Shown: in pieces, positions 10,700 to 25,600 of the stretch | Position numbering within the stretch: position 1 is the first letter of the stretch | How the letters are laid out: each line of letters opens with the position of its first letter | From: Diphasiastrum complanatum | Lineage: Eukaryota; Streptophyta; Lycopodiopsida; Lycopodiales; Lycopodiaceae | Reading direction: 5' to 3' | Length of the DNA stretch: 64,000 nucleotides | NCBI GenBank assembly: GCA_029204225.1 | Contig: CM055095.1 | Location: 29,968,414-30,032,413, forward strand | Position numbers and translations under genes: made by a program | The notes under the pieces: model-generated | Seen by the model: only the letters and a program-made list of their open reading frames with translations | Databases searched by the model: none | Told to the model about the DNA's origin: nothing

Positions 10700-13600
10700 G
10701 TTGGGTTGTTTTCCAACATGTTGACATTGCAATGTGCTTCCATCATTTTTGATATCAAAATTGTGAATTCTTGCTGGGCTGCTGTATGAAGTTGTATGCA
10801 TTTACAAGATTCATGCATTCTACTTGTATGCATTCAAGCATCGATTTTTGTCCGTTACAATGTTGAATATCTCACGATAGGCTTCCAACTGTGGTGCAGT
10901 ACCTTTTAGAGTTCAATCGAAATACAGAGCATATACAAGAAGTTCCTCAGATGGGGAAGACATCAGATGGTATTTTTGCAAGTCCTTCCTTGGGCCAAAT
11001 GGTACACCCACTTGTTCTTTTTTCCTAAAAGCTATACTAAATTTTACTCTATCGTGTACTCACAATCCAACTGCAGTTCATATATACCTAAATACTAGGG
11101 TTCTTGCTATCACTGATTAGGTACCTACTATTGCGTTTCAAAACAATTTTGAAAAGCTCTACAAGTTTCAATCGTTAGTTATGACTTATTCATAAGAACG
11201 AGCATTGAAGCCACTTAGCACTCAACATCTACGATCTAGGAATCAACTAGTAGGAGGCAAAACTCAATTGTATAATCAATGCATGTCATGTATGATGTGA
11301 CAACTAACGTATTTTGAATTTTGATAAAAAGTTGAAGCCTAATATCATCAATCATTGATAGTAAGTTGTAACGTGACACCTACTACTAAGTACGGTTGAA
11401 AAGCTCTTCTTATTTCAAGATTTGTAAGCTATAACTAATATCGTTGAGTTGCATTGAAGCCAATGACCATTAAGTTCTGAGCATAAGTTATCTAGAAATC
11501 AATAGTAAGGGCTTAGGGCTATCGATGCAAGAGATAGGATTCAACAATTTATTGAATATAGTCTACATTGTACAGAGCTATAATTGCGCCCTAAACACTG
11601 GCACTTGTTTATGCTATAACAAGAGGCTAGGAATAAAACTAACAAAAAAAAATGCTAGTTTGAATTGGCCCATGAAACATTGATGTATGTGATTGCTCAA
11701 TAAGATGTGTGGAAGTTAACTTTCTAATTTTCTAGTTTTTACGAATTTATGTTTTCCATACTTTTATGTCATTGCTCTTCCTATGATGAGGAACTTCTCA
11801 TGCACTTCATAGCTTTGTCATTTTGACATTAAAGGCTAGGGAGATCTAAATTATATTTATTTATAATATTTTTTCCTCACTTCCATCTTTTTCAAAGTAT
11901 TTCATACATTTTTCTTGGTACTTTAAAACTATAAATCGCTGCCCATAAATTCAGTGCATCTACAATGATAGTAGATATAAATGCATTGTTGAAAGGCAAT
12001 CCTAAGCATCTAAGAACAATCTTTAACAATCAAGTTAATTCATTTAGAAACCACTCAAAGTAAAATGAAAGAAGCATAATAGTCTGCAATATGGGTTCTT
12101 TAGTTAAAACCAACATTATTACTGATTTCCAAATGTTGCCTTGGGTAAAACTCAGGTCATGCCTTAATATTCAAGGTTCTCTCCGTAGGTTAGGGTTAGG
12201 TCTTCAATTTTGTTGGGCTCTCTTTAGCTTTTCCTTCATAATTGTTAGGGCCTCTGGGCTTCATTTAACATACATCATTGTTTTGGTATAGCTGGCACCC
12301 AATTTTTTTTCAAGCTGTATCCTTCACTTTTCCAAATGAACTTCTTGAAAGTAACCTCATGGTTGTGTTTGTTGGTTCTCCATGACTTCTCCAAATTAGT
12401 CGTATCTCCACAACAGGTTGGCTTCACAAACCTAGAATCAATTATTTGCAATTGATTGCACTTGCAAATCCCTAGGAACAATTTACGACATACACAAAGT
12501 AATCACTATGGCAATTTATCTCTTATGCCAATGTCAGTGGTGGATAGTTCAGTCCTTCATAGATAGGTGGAAATTGACACTTGTTTGACAATTGGTTTCT
12601 GTACTTACAATCGTAGATGTGTTGTGTTCCGATCACGGCTCTCATTCCAGAACGTTCCGTTTTGGAATTTGTTTTTTTCCAAGTTTTTTTTTGTAAGATG
12701 TCTTAGAAAAAAATTCAGCTCATCGAATGTCGACGACCTCTCCCTCAAACTCAGTGTCATAACAAAGTTTTGATTTTGAAATGGTAAGCTATTCAAAACA
12801 ATTTGTACAAGAGTATTGTCAAGTACAATTTCCCCTATAGAAGACAACTTATTACTCAAGAACAAAGCTCGAGATTTACTCACCGTTTCATTTGTATTCC
12901 TAAGAATATCCCATGCATCCTTAGGCCCGACTGCATTCCTGATCAGAGGAATAACTTTATCCTTCACAGATAAGTTGATGATATGATGCACATGTTGCAC
13001 CCGCTTCTCAAATGTCCTTCTATCTTGATCATTGAGACCGTGTGAGGCTTGAGCACTGAGATTGTGTGTGTGTGGGCAGTGGAAGTTAGCTAGCTATTTA
13101 TGTTTAATCATGAATATTCAAATGATCATTTATCATTGGAATTTGCCATGAAATTTGAACTACAATTTACAATCTAAGATCTATCCTGATTCCTCTCGGA
13201 TCTATCATGAATCATGATTCATCTTGTTTTGTCACCTGTAAGTGAGTCGTGACCACGGTCCACTGACTTGTCACTTGTCACCTGTAAACTTTCAACTAGG
13301 TATGGTTGCACCATCGTATCTGATGGTTGGAGCGATACGAGGAGGAGCCACATATTGAATATCCTGGTGTCTTCGTGCATGGGGACGATGTTTCTCAGAT
13401 CCATCGACACCTCTGGGGAGGCAGTCACGGGCGAGTACATGTTCTCACATATTCGAGCTGCCATTGAGGAGGTCGGACCACAGCACGTTGTACATGTATA
13501 TATATTATACTTATTACAATTTACGGTTTACGGTTTACCTATAATGTTAAAACTTAAATGGTATTAGGTTACAGGTAATTACTAATTTGTAAATGTCAAT

Positions 13601-16600
13601 GTTGAATGTTCATTGTTCAATGGCGATTTCGGATTGATTAACAGTGTATTATGGTTCACTAAAGTCTAAGCAGTTGCCACTGAGCACTTGAGTCTTGAAT
13701 TCGGAATTCCAAACTCATGCACATTGCACATTGCATTGTATGGTTGTGCAGGTGGTCACAGATAATGCGTCAAACTGCGTCTCCATGGGTAGGCTCGTTA
13801 ATGAGACCTACCCCCACATCTTTTGGACACCTTGTGCTGCACACTGCCTGGACTTGTTGGTTGAGGATGTGGCGAAGATTCCATGGATTGCAGAGGTGGT
13901 GCGTACCGCACGGTTCTTGGTGAGATTTGTCACCAAGAAGCCTAGGGTCCTAGCCATGTTCAGGAGACAGTCCACCTTGGATGTCTTGAGACCTGCCCCC
14001 ACCAGGTATGCAAGTTGCAACTCAAATTTGATTCTTGAATGCGCTTCTATAGACTGTTGGAACTTGGTAAGTATTTACTATTTACTGTTTAGTTAGTAGT
14101 GGTAAATATTTCATGCAATGATGCATGTGCCATACAACCCATCTACACTGTCCTGCGCCTTACAGATCGAGAGGGCTGCACATTGGGCCTCTTGTACGAG
14201 TTCATGGACAGGCTGGGCGAGCAGTTGAGGCTTTGCACGACCATTAGCCCAGAGAGGTATTATGTATATCAAGAATCAAGATTCAAATTTCAAACGTAGT
14301 ATGTAGACAGTAGTATGCAGTATGTACTATGATGATTGATCTATCATGTACATTGTACTATATTGTATAATTATTACTGTGTCTTGACTCTTGAATCTTA
14401 ATTCTTGCAGGCTTACGGAGGTCCGGCTCCTTTGGTTGAGCAGGTGGGAGTGGTTTCATAGGCCCCTGCATGCCATGGCCCACATACTCCATCCACTTTG
14501 GAGGAATGAGGAGCAATTCATAGATAGGGAGCTCAGGGATGGCTGAAATGCCTATATCTCCCGAGTTTATCCTGATGTACGCGAGCATGATATTCTGCTG
14601 GATGAGCTTCAGATTTTTAGGCAGGAGACCTTGGAGTTCGCCACTGGCCCGACGCTTTTGAGAGAGGGTAATAAACTGACCATGTGGCATGGTCCATTAC
14701 AGTTTAAACTTGTTACTTCACATTTTACTGCACAGTTAGTTAATCATATTGTAACTTGTTGAAACTTGGAACTTGGTTGCATCTTGCAAGTTGCTAGTAG
14801 TAAGTACTAACTGCCCCTTGAACTGTGATTCAGGCCAGCTACGTCCCGTGTCATGGTGGTCGAAGTTTGGGGTTGATGTCCCCAAATTGCGTCGCCTTGC
14901 CATCAGGATTCTCTCACAGGACTGCACTGCAGTCGCTTGTGAGAGGAACTGGAGTGTCCATTCCATGATTCACACGAAGAAGAGGAATCGACAATCATCA
15001 GCGCAGTTGGAGAGGTTGGTGTACGTACATGCCAACCTGAGACTTTTGGGTAGACTCTAGACCACCGCAGAGCCTATCCAGGAACTTGTACACCATAAAT
15101 TATAATTTCTAAATTCTAACATGTGATCCATCATCCCAGGTGGCAGGACCCAGTTGGTAATTAGTAGATACTATTATACTAAATAGATCATATTACATAC
15201 TACATACTACATAGTAGATACTAGACTGTACTATGTAGCTAAATTTTAACTTTTGTCGGGACTCGGCCCTCCAAATTTTGTTAAATTGTTTTGATTTCAA
15301 TGTGCATTGTGACATGTGCGTAGGTTAATCCCGATCTAATCGATGTGGCAAAGGTTCCAGAGTTGCCACCGAGAGACCAGTCAGAGGAGGACGTGTACGC
15401 ATTCCTCCATGAGGAGGCCATGCAGAGTGCAGGTGAGAAATTAGGATTGTCTAAGTAGTAAGGTCACGTTCGTCCATCTTTGTGTGCATTGTGCAAGGCC
15501 TGTCACTCGAGCAGAGCTTAGGAGGAGGGCAGGAGAGGCTAGCAGCTCCCGTGCTCATAGCCCCAAGGACGAGTTTGAGTTTGAGTCTGAGTCTGAGGCA
15601 TCTTCAGGGTCAGAGCTTTCAGAGGAGGAGGAGTATGAGGATGAGGAGTCCGAGGAGGGCGGGGATGAGGATGAGGGGCATGATACCTTTGCCTCTGATG
15701 AGGATTTCGCAGCTGAGCCTACCACTCGAGAGGCCACAGCAGGCTCCACAGCACCACCAGCGAGTGGGAGGAGACTCAGGCGTAGGAGAGCTTAGAGTGC
15801 TCACTGCAGCCTGGGCCCTGCTCAGTGCTCATTGATGTCAGTCTTCAGATGATTGTAGTATGTACATTAGATCATTGTAGTTACTAGTTACTAGTCTGTA
15901 GATGACACTACGATGTTCATGTCACTAGATGAGCATTGACTTTTGAGCTGTTTAGTATTTATAGTGTAGTATGACATATGTACACATCATGATTTATCAT
16001 CAGACACATCGCGCATTACATTGGTGACCGGACTCATGAGGCACCTGGCATTTGTATTTACTATTTTGTTATGATTCATGAATCATGATATATTATGGAT
16101 TCTAGAATCTAGTTTCAAGTTTCAAGTTTCTGATTCCTGAAGTTAAGTTTTAACTTTTAACAGTAGTATGTACTATGTAGTCTGTAACTTGTTTAAGTTT
16201 TAATTGTAGTTACTGGCAACTGCTAACTAGTATGTACTATGTAGTCTATTTAAACTTGGGTCATGACTCATAATGTCATTCTAATTTCTGTATATTTTGT
16301 TTTGAAAATTGAATCTTGATACGACAGGTCACACCGTCACAAGAGCTTAGAGATCTGATTATCCTGAATTCTGATATCTGTAAATTTAGAGGAAGATTGA
16401 AATTGTTTAGCTATTAAAATTTAAGTATTTGTACTATCAGTGAATGTTTGACTGTTTTTTTGAAGAATTGAAAAAAAAAAAAGGTTCGAACCGTTTTCCG
16501 ATTCGAACCTGGCCTGGCGGTTGGAACCTCAAAGAATCGGTTCGAAGCGGCCGGTTCGAATCGACCTGTTCGAATCGGGATACAACCTTGAGCTTGGTAT

Positions 16601-19600
16601 TCATTCTCTCTTGGAGAATGAAGAGCTCTTCCACTGGTGGTCAGGTCAGGATGAGTATCTAGGCCTCAGGATGTAGGTAGGCGAGGGTCGAGGGTAAGGC
16701 ATGGTGGTATGGGACACCATGGCTTACATGAGATCCGAGCTTGCTTGATGGTGGTCTGTAGCTCCAGTGCACGGGGGTGAGGTGGCAGTACTTCTATGGT
16801 TGGGTGGTAACGTAGCGTTCGTCACCTGTTTGTGCTTTAGCAATGACCGGCACGACGATGGGAATTCTAACATTTGGTATCAGAGCCACCGATCATTGTG
16901 TATAAGGTGCAATAGGGAGGACTTGCGGGCCCAAATCCTGCAGCAGTGTCATGACAACCCTTGTGCTGGTCACCCAGGCATACAGAAGAGGACACTTGAC
17001 CTTGTTAGGCAGAATTTCTTCTGGCCTAAGATAAAAGGTCATGTGGAGGCATACGTTCAAAGTTGTGAACAATGCCAACAAAACAAAGCAGAAAGACTCA
17101 AAGTTGCGGGTCTTCTACATCCCTTGGAAATTCCCAGTAAGAAATGGGAAAGTATTTCAATGGATTTTGTGGTTGGACTCCCTAAAACCCGGAGTGATCA
17201 CGATGCCATTTGGGTGCTGGTTGATAGGCTACCAAGATGGCGCAATTTATACCAACTAAATTAACTGTCAAGGCATCTGAACTAGCCCAACTTTTCGTTG
17301 AAAAGTTGTTCAGATTGTATGGTTTGCTGAATGATATTGTTAGTGATCGTGACTCCAAGTTCACTGGCAAGCAGTTTTTGAAAAACTTGAAACAACCCTT
17401 AGTCTTAGTTCTTCGGATCACCCAGAATCTGATGGGCAGACAGAACGTGTCAACCAGACGTTGGAAGATATGCTTAGAGCATATGTTTCTCACTGACAGT
17501 CTGATTGGGAAAAGTATCTCCCTTTGGTTGAGTTCGCGCACAATAGTGCTAAGCATTCTACCACCGGCTTCAGTCCTTTTATGCTGATGTATGGCTTTCA
17601 GCCGCGTTCTTTAGTTTCGGTCGGACTCAAAGGTCTCAAGGTGCAAGTTGCGGTAGATTTCTTGCAAGATATGCAAGAAATGTTGCTAGTGGCCAAAGAA
17701 AGCATGAAAACTGCTCAGGATGGAGCTCAGTTTTATGCTAACCGCGGTCGCTCACCTTGGGATATTGAGGTCGGAATCTGGGTGTATCTTAAAATCCCTA
17801 AGGATTCGAAGGTACTTCGGATGGGAAAATGCCATAAGCTATCTCCTCGATATAGCGGACCTTATAAGGTTGTAAAGAAATCAACCCGGTCGCTTATCAG
17901 CTAGATCTTCCGATTGGGGTTGGGGTGCATCTTGTTTTCCATGTAAGTCGTCTAAAGGAACGACTTAGTAGGAAGGATTCCCTAATTCCGGAAGGTGAAC
18001 TAGTTGAGCTCGAGGATCTGTCTACCTTTGTTCCTAATGTACCTGAAAAAATTGTTGACGTTCGTCGTCACCAATTGAGAAACTGTTTGGTTTCTAAATT
18101 TCTCGTACGTTGGAAAGGCAAGACAGTTGACGAGGACACTTGGGAGAGAGAGGACTATTTAAGACTGAACTTCCCTGGCTTGCTCCCTTTAGGAGGAGAC
18201 TCTTAAAGGGGGAGGGAATGTTACGTATCCATAAGGGCATGCAACAGGGAACTTGAGGTGACGGTCTCAGTTATGGGACGGAACGTTGATCTGGAGCTAT
18301 AGGTCTTTTGGGTGCCATGTGTCAATGTCTTATTGGCACGTGGTGACTCGTTGTTATAGACCCGTGTCAGTGTGCACAACTGCCGCATGTCGTTGGTCAT
18401 GCGTGACTCCTGTGGAGGGAGATGACCCACCTGGACTATGTATATAGAGGTGGATCTCCATGAGCTTGGTATTCATTCTCCCAGATGCAACCTTCACCAA
18501 ATAGCACCTCCACTAGATGCGACCTCCCCCAGTAAAACCTTCAGTGTTGATATTCTCCTTTCTTTCGTAGATCCCAATCTTAACGAGATGGCTCTGATAC
18601 CATGATAGAATTCAAAAATCGGAGTAAACTAATCTTATTGGTACTCACACAAAACATCAATTACAAGAGGAAGGAGATGGACTGCAAGAAGCTATGCTTC
18701 ATAAACTGGAAATTGAGATTGCAATAGAGGTGGGCGCCCATCTGCTCTTATAGAGATTGCCCAAAATCAAAAGCAAAAGCTATCCTTGTACAATAGCAAT
18801 TGGAATGCTAATTATGAAGTCTTAACAATAAAAATCTATGCTATCTTAGTTAAAATAGATTTCTATACTATTCTAGCAAAACTGGTACTAATGTAGGTAC
18901 CTATACTAAAAATAGATAGTACCTATACTAAAAATAAAAATAGGCCTTCTAGCACACAGGCTGGCCTCTACAATGAATCAATTAACCATTAATTCCTAAT
19001 AGCCAGAATTAGAGAACTTTTGGATCATAACACTCCCCTTGCCAATAGCTATCCAAAGTGCAAGAACGAACCTGACTTGAGTCCTACTGATCAAAAGCGG
19101 CCTCAAGATTGAGGTGCTTGTGATGAGAATCTTCTCAAGAATCTAAGCATTGATGTTGCTCTCACTCTTAGACTCATAGGCTACACAACCTACTCTAATA
19201 CCATGAGAAATTGCAAGACCTGGCTGTGGAGTATCTTAGCTGCAATACTAGGTCAACTATGAAAGCTTGAGAAAGTTAACTATGGAAACGTCAAACACAA
19301 GGGACATATTAAGCACCTCACAACACCAAGAAGAAATGAATTGCTAGAGAGAGAGGGGAGGGGGTGGGTCCTTTGAGTCCTTTAAGCACCTCATGTACAT
19401 GCATGGAATGTATAGGGGTCAACCATATAAGTGACCTACTTGGCCCATGGGGCCGCTTGCACTAACTTAGTCAAGTTACAAATTGGGGCCCCCATGTATT
19501 TAATAAATAACATCCCCCATGTGTAATGTACAACTTATGATAACATTTGTGCTTAGCCAAAGGGGTAAAATAGGCATTACTCTTCAATAATAGGATCTGA

Positions 19601-22600
19601 ATACCTGATTGTTAAGGCCAGGCCCTTCTTAATTTGTGCATATGGACACTCTTGCTCCGCATAGTTTTGGCATATCAAGAATTAAAAAAAACAGGCTTCT
19701 GGGTATACAATTTTGGTAGATTTGATCATCTCTTGTTAACATCACTCTTAGATGGTGGGCTTATATGCATTATCACAGTAATCTCTACAATTAGGACATT
19801 GTTGTTCCTGAGCGATTTTTTTTGCTTCACATTGCATGTGAAGATTGTACTATATCAATATCCATCTCTTTCAGTAAGGTGGATGGTGAGTAGGAATCTC
19901 TTGTTTACATATGCATAAGATTGTTTTATTCGTTGTGACAATTGTGAAATTTATTTGCAGAGGTGGCTGCATCAATTCCAACAACAGAGCTGGTAGGAAA
20001 AGGCGAGTACCTACGCTTTAGTGTACGCGATTCATCTTCTTTGGAGGCAGTCTTTCTGGAGGTTTTAATCCCTTTCCACTACCCATCTCTCTTCCTTTCT
20101 ACGCTTGAACTTCAAAGTTTATGTTTGATAGGTCAAAGTAAAGATATCTTTTGGATTATGGCAGATTTGGTTTGTTTGTAGAAGTTATGGTAGATCTGCA
20201 AATGTAAATATAACTAGATATTTTCTTGTAGCCATTGCCTACCTACCTTTATGATTTATGCTTTCTGGTATTATCAATATGTGGGATCACAGGGAAGCCC
20301 AACTCAAGCATGATACACCAACTCACGACATGTGGAAGATCTTTATTATATATGGTACTTTGTTAGTCGAAACCTTATGTGCTCTTAGAAGGAGCTTTTT
20401 AGGTTTTCTTAGGCTCAAGTGGCTTTAGTCCCAATTATGAGATACATTCCGAGCTTCAGCTAGAATTTGCACATTGAGGTTGCATCTTTCTTCTGAACAA
20501 TTGGTGACAAGAGAGTTGTTGGATCTTACAAGTCCATCTAATAATTCTTGATCTAGTAATTCTTGTTGATCTAAATTGGTAAGGAGGCAACTTTGGACTG
20601 AAAATAACAATAAGGATAGTGACCAATGAATTCTTTTCTTTCTTAACCATGATGATTATAAACATCATTTTTTGAGCATTTCTTTTTTTAGTAGAAACAC
20701 TAAGTATGAACTTAATCTCCTCTCAGCTCATTAGATACTTGAATATGATTGATAATAGGAATAGTAGTTTCTGATGCCTTGATTACTACTTTCTTTCCTC
20801 AGTCTCCCCACGTGAAAGTCTGATCCCTAGAATGTACATAAGGGTTAACTTGTTGATGCATGTCGAAGATGACATCCACTTCTTGGCTGAAGAGTTGTCC
20901 CAATCACTTGAGAGTGGTTCTCAAAAGCTTCCTTGGCTGCAATAAACCACTGGGATAAGTACGTGCATCTCCTAATCCCATGCCCAATCCTAAGAGAGAA
21001 AATTGTGAACAGGGCCTGCATAAGGAATGAATTATGCTTTTCCTTCTGTGGAAACTAGTTTCATTTGCTCAAATGATCCTGGGTGGTAGAACCTTCAATG
21101 TTGTGTACTTGTCATGTGCTGGCTATTCATTGCCATTAGTTAGCTAGAAATAGCTGTATTTGGCACACAGCATAAAAAAAGCTTAGAAGTCTTAAGGAGC
21201 TTCTTAAGTGACTAAATAGTACTGACAAGTAGTGACTTTTAGTTAACTAGTATCTAAGGCATTTATAGACTGTGAATAGTGCACTATTGACCATCCATTT
21301 TGGGATGAGAGATCTAGAAATTTGCTCTTCTTTCTATGAGCTTTGAGATGACATCTAGGCTCATGTGCCCTATCGACATGAGAATTCATGCCAAACTCTT
21401 TATTGTCATTGATTTTCGTTTGAAATTCCATTCGACATTTCTGAGGCAATTTGAATCCATGTTTTTTTTTTAAAAAAGTAAATTTAGCTCCTGCTAAACA
21501 ATTTGAAAAAACTTTATAAATGATTCAATCTTTCGAGAAACATTTGGAAAAAGGGGGAAAGGGGGGGGGGGGGGGGGGGGTTGTTGTTGATACATCAGAA
21601 TCAAAATTCAAATATAAAATCGATTTACAAGTTGAGATTTGTTGGGACTATGTGCCATTCTTTCTGATTCTTTTATCGTTGTTTAGTGAGATCAACTTGA
21701 ATTCATACGTTCTTTCCATTTCTAGCATGTTTAGCTTGAAAATTTGCTATGAAATAGGATTAGGCGTGACATTTTAAAACATGAATGCTGTCACTTTGCC
21801 AGAAAGGAGATGTTTTCGTTCGGTTTTCAGTTGATTTTCCAGAGCAGTAGCGAGGAATTAAACAGTTCTACTTTTTCAAAGTTCAATTTAAATGAAACCC
21901 TTATTGATCATTCCAATGTCCAATTGATTCTTTCAGTGGAGTTGGGCACCAACCATGAGGCATTTCCAGCTTTGCATATATTTCCTCTCACTTGCCTCAA
22001 TCACTTGTTTTTCTTTTTTTGCTAAATATTATCTTTGAAATGGCACTACTGAGAGTAGGTGACAGTACTACAGCACTTATGAAAGTTTTATATTCATGAA
22101 TGTAGAGAGAAGAGGAATTGGTATCTGCATGGTGGAAGGAGTATGCAGAAAGCAGCAGGGGTCCTTTTAGAGCTCTGGGGCATCGATCAAACACCTCTTC
22201 CGTTTCTGATAAAATATCCATGAAAGCTGATGACAAATTAGCTGAAAATCAGGCTGCCACTGGCTCAGTGACTCAACATTCAGGAAAATCTCATCCGTCA
22301 TATGGGGGAAGCATTTTAGAATATGATAATGAAGAAATTGTGGGCGTCCCTGTCAAGGGTGGACTTTATGAGGTAGATGTGATTCCAAATGAAGCATTAT
22401 TGTTCTTATGAACTTCTACTGGCTTTCTCTTCTGACTAGAATGATGATTATTTTTTTAGCAGTTGTTGGCATGTACAAATGCATTTTTGTACAATTAACG
22501 AAGAAAATGAGGGCATGCTTGACCTGTAATTTGGAATTATAGCAGTGGCCTGTCTGCTATGTCAGGCTTATTTTTCCTTGTAAATAGGCCATAGTTTATA

Positions 22601-25600
22601 CTTAGCTTTGAGGAATAAGAGTTTTTACAGCTTCAGACTAGGTAGACTTTTACAAATTAGCTTGTCCCTCTGCAGAACTTATCACTATGGTATGAGAGTA
22701 GGTTAGTTGCCTCAAAAAACCATGCGTGATCCTATGTACACAATTGTTGGTTTGCCATGTTAGTATGCTATCAGCTGTTTTGATCTGCACTTTTGAACTA
22801 TGTTGACATTTGCTGCATTATTAATTTCATTGGAGCAATTAATAAAATGATACATGGTGTACCTGTAATAATTTTAATTTGCACCAGCCATTTGTTTCAT
22901 GATATGCTCTGTGAGACTTACATTGTCTTGTGAGTTGGTCATAGTTTATGCTAGGCTTTGAAGAGCAAAGCAATTCATGTCTTCAAAACAACGTAGAGTT
23001 TCGCACAGCTTGTCCTATTGTGGCACTTAGTGGGTTGGAAATGATCCGCGAGGCAGGGGGAACTTTCTTGGCTCTTGGATGAGTTAGAGTTTTTGTTTGT
23101 ATTGAGTTTCAGTCTTTCCAGCAATCAGGAGTTACTGGTCACAATGCTGGGTGGTTAGCTTCTTGGTTTGCGAGCCTTAAACAGTCGTCTAACTAATTTC
23201 TTTTTTAATTTAGCTTGTTGAACTTGTTAGTGAAGGGAAGAAAAGTACTTAGTTTCATAATTGGCAGGTGACTGAAATGTAATTTATTGGAAGACATAAT
23301 TTAGGATATCTTTTGATGCTGGAAGCAATTCAATAAATGGGAAGTGTTTATGTGACTGCTTAGCACAGTTTTGGAAGCGATTATAGGGGAGCATCAAAGA
23401 CTGTTCATTGCCTTAAATTTGTGACATGCATCTATGAATGTTGCATGCATTAGGAAGCTCTGTTGGAAGCACAGATGCAGCGGATCGCGATCCGGAACAA
23501 ACGTTCCGGATCGCGAGTTCCCGAACGCCAGCCTTCCGGAACCAGAAACCAGGAAAACAAAGCAAAGTTTTTTATGTGGGCCACAAGCAGGCAGCCTGCG
23601 GCCCACATAAAAAAATTTGCATTCTTGGAGTTAGATAGAGAGAGAGTGATGGTGAGAGGGTGATGGTGGATTGTGGCCATCTTGGAGCATTGTTCAGTGC
23701 GTGATCAGCACGGTGGCAGCGACGAGGGAGTGGTGTTTCTCTCCAAAATGGTTTTAGGTAAGTTTTGGCTTCACGTCTTGGAAGCTCATGGAATGAGCTG
23801 TAGGCAACGTAATGAAATGGTTTTTAGTTTCAATTCATCTGTATTGAACCCCACAGACATGCTCATGTTGTTAGTTTTCCCCATTATTGCTTGTAGCAAA
23901 AGATATGAATCTCATGCTCCTTTTCCATGTGTTTTTGGCTCTTTTTGTAAACTGTCATGTAGTCATCCAATTGAGGTGCAGATTGAGGCTAAACTGTGTT
24001 TCTTCATGCCCACAAACATGCTTGTGCTATTAGTTTCGGCTATTATCGCTTGTAGAGAAAGTTTTTAGTGGCAGGCCTAAATCTCATGTGTTATTTAGGG
24101 TTTACGGTTTAGGGGTCTTGTAGGCATGCGATTGAGTTGCAGTTTGAACTGCACTGTGTTTCTTCATTCCCATAGGAATGCCTAAGATGCTTGTTTTGAT
24201 GAGTTCAAGGTCTAGGACACGTTTTGCAACTTGAACCTGTTGTTGATGCAACAAAATGGCAGTTTTTTTTCGATGTTGGGTTTAGGATTGTTGTAAGCAA
24301 TTGAATGCTGTGAATGCATATGTGGAATCCGAATGTTGTAGCTACCAACAGAATGTACTGACATGTGATTGTTTGCTTTCTCTTTTGCAGGTTTGATACA
24401 TTGACAGATTCACATGATGCCGGTCCTTGGTAGAGGCATTTGGTCAGAGGTTGAGTGCAGAGGGGGATGTGGCTACGCACCAGGGATCTGGTGCCTGCAG
24501 ATGGGGATGCCTGCATTGTGGTGGGGTCTTTACTGGTTCTCTTACCAGGGTTAGGGCCCACTTGCTACGGCTCACCAGGCCAAATGGGCGGGGGCGGGGG
24601 ATGGGCATATCCATTTGCCCTTGCATATTAGATGCAAAGGTGCAGAGATTGGTGGACACATACAGGCCTGACGGTACATCTCTTGAGCCATTGAAACCAT
24701 CTAAGAGCTCTAGTCACAGGTCAGTAGCAGGAGCAGGGACTAGAGCAGGTCCAAGACCTAGTGCAGGTGCAGGGTCCAGTGCACGTGTAGGGCCTGGAGG
24801 AGATGCAGAGGCAGGGCCTAGTCACACGGGGGGGGGATGTTCCTAGAGCTACCAGCACACGTGCAGCCTCTCGTCTTGTTGTTCCTTCAGCGATAGGTCC
24901 CTCTCATCCATCGTCGTCATCAACTGCTGATGCACCACTTATAGAGCCAGTTCTTGCCGCAGGGGGGCGCAAAGATCCAGCAGGTGATGCTCCACAGTCA
25001 GACACATCCTCAGTGCTCCCATCTGTTGCCTCTGGCAGGCGTGCTAGACCGAGATAGCCCTTTGTGCTGCAGAGAGGGGTTAGGGCCAGGCAGCAGACCT
25101 TGGACAGAGGTGGGTGGTAGAGACAACAGCATGCCCTGTGTACTTGACGGATTGGCCAGCTCTTCTATGAGTGTGGCATTCCTTTTGCTGTTGCTGACAC
25201 TTGGATCTTTAGGGACTTGCCTTCAGATCGCAGCAGCTGATTCCTCATGGAGGCCTCCGAGGAGAGAGGCATTGCGCACGACTATGCTACGGCACGAGGA
25301 GGAGACTATCACACGGGAGCTGAGCTCCATTCGCACAGTGTGGCAGACGTAAGAATTCTTTGCTACTCTTTACCATTGCATTTGTTTCACTTTGCAAAGT
25401 ACCACAATGTTTGCAAGGTGCATGTCTAAGAAATGTTATTTTTTTGCAGCTATTGATGCTCGATATTCAACGATGGATGGACTAACACTCGTCGGCGATC
25501 TGTCATCAATATCCTAGTATCTTGCCCGCTTGGCATAGTCTTCCTACGAGGCGTGGATGCTACTCGAGATGGTGGAGCCATCGTGACCGAGTTCATCTAT

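Noticed and set aside
15484-15795. Acidic Glu/Asp-rich frame as an independent nuclear protein gene
   Set aside because: It directly follows the hAT dimerisation domain in the same orientation and is better read as the transposase tail or its downstream frame.
16484-16590. tRNA gene suggested by GGTTCGAATC B-box-like motifs
   Set aside because: No A box at proper spacing and no cloverleaf could be drawn; the palindromes fit a hAT terminus better.
23673-24068. 131-codon plus-strand frame inside the hAT
   Set aside because: It spans diverged non-coding tandem repeats of the element and has no conserved domain.
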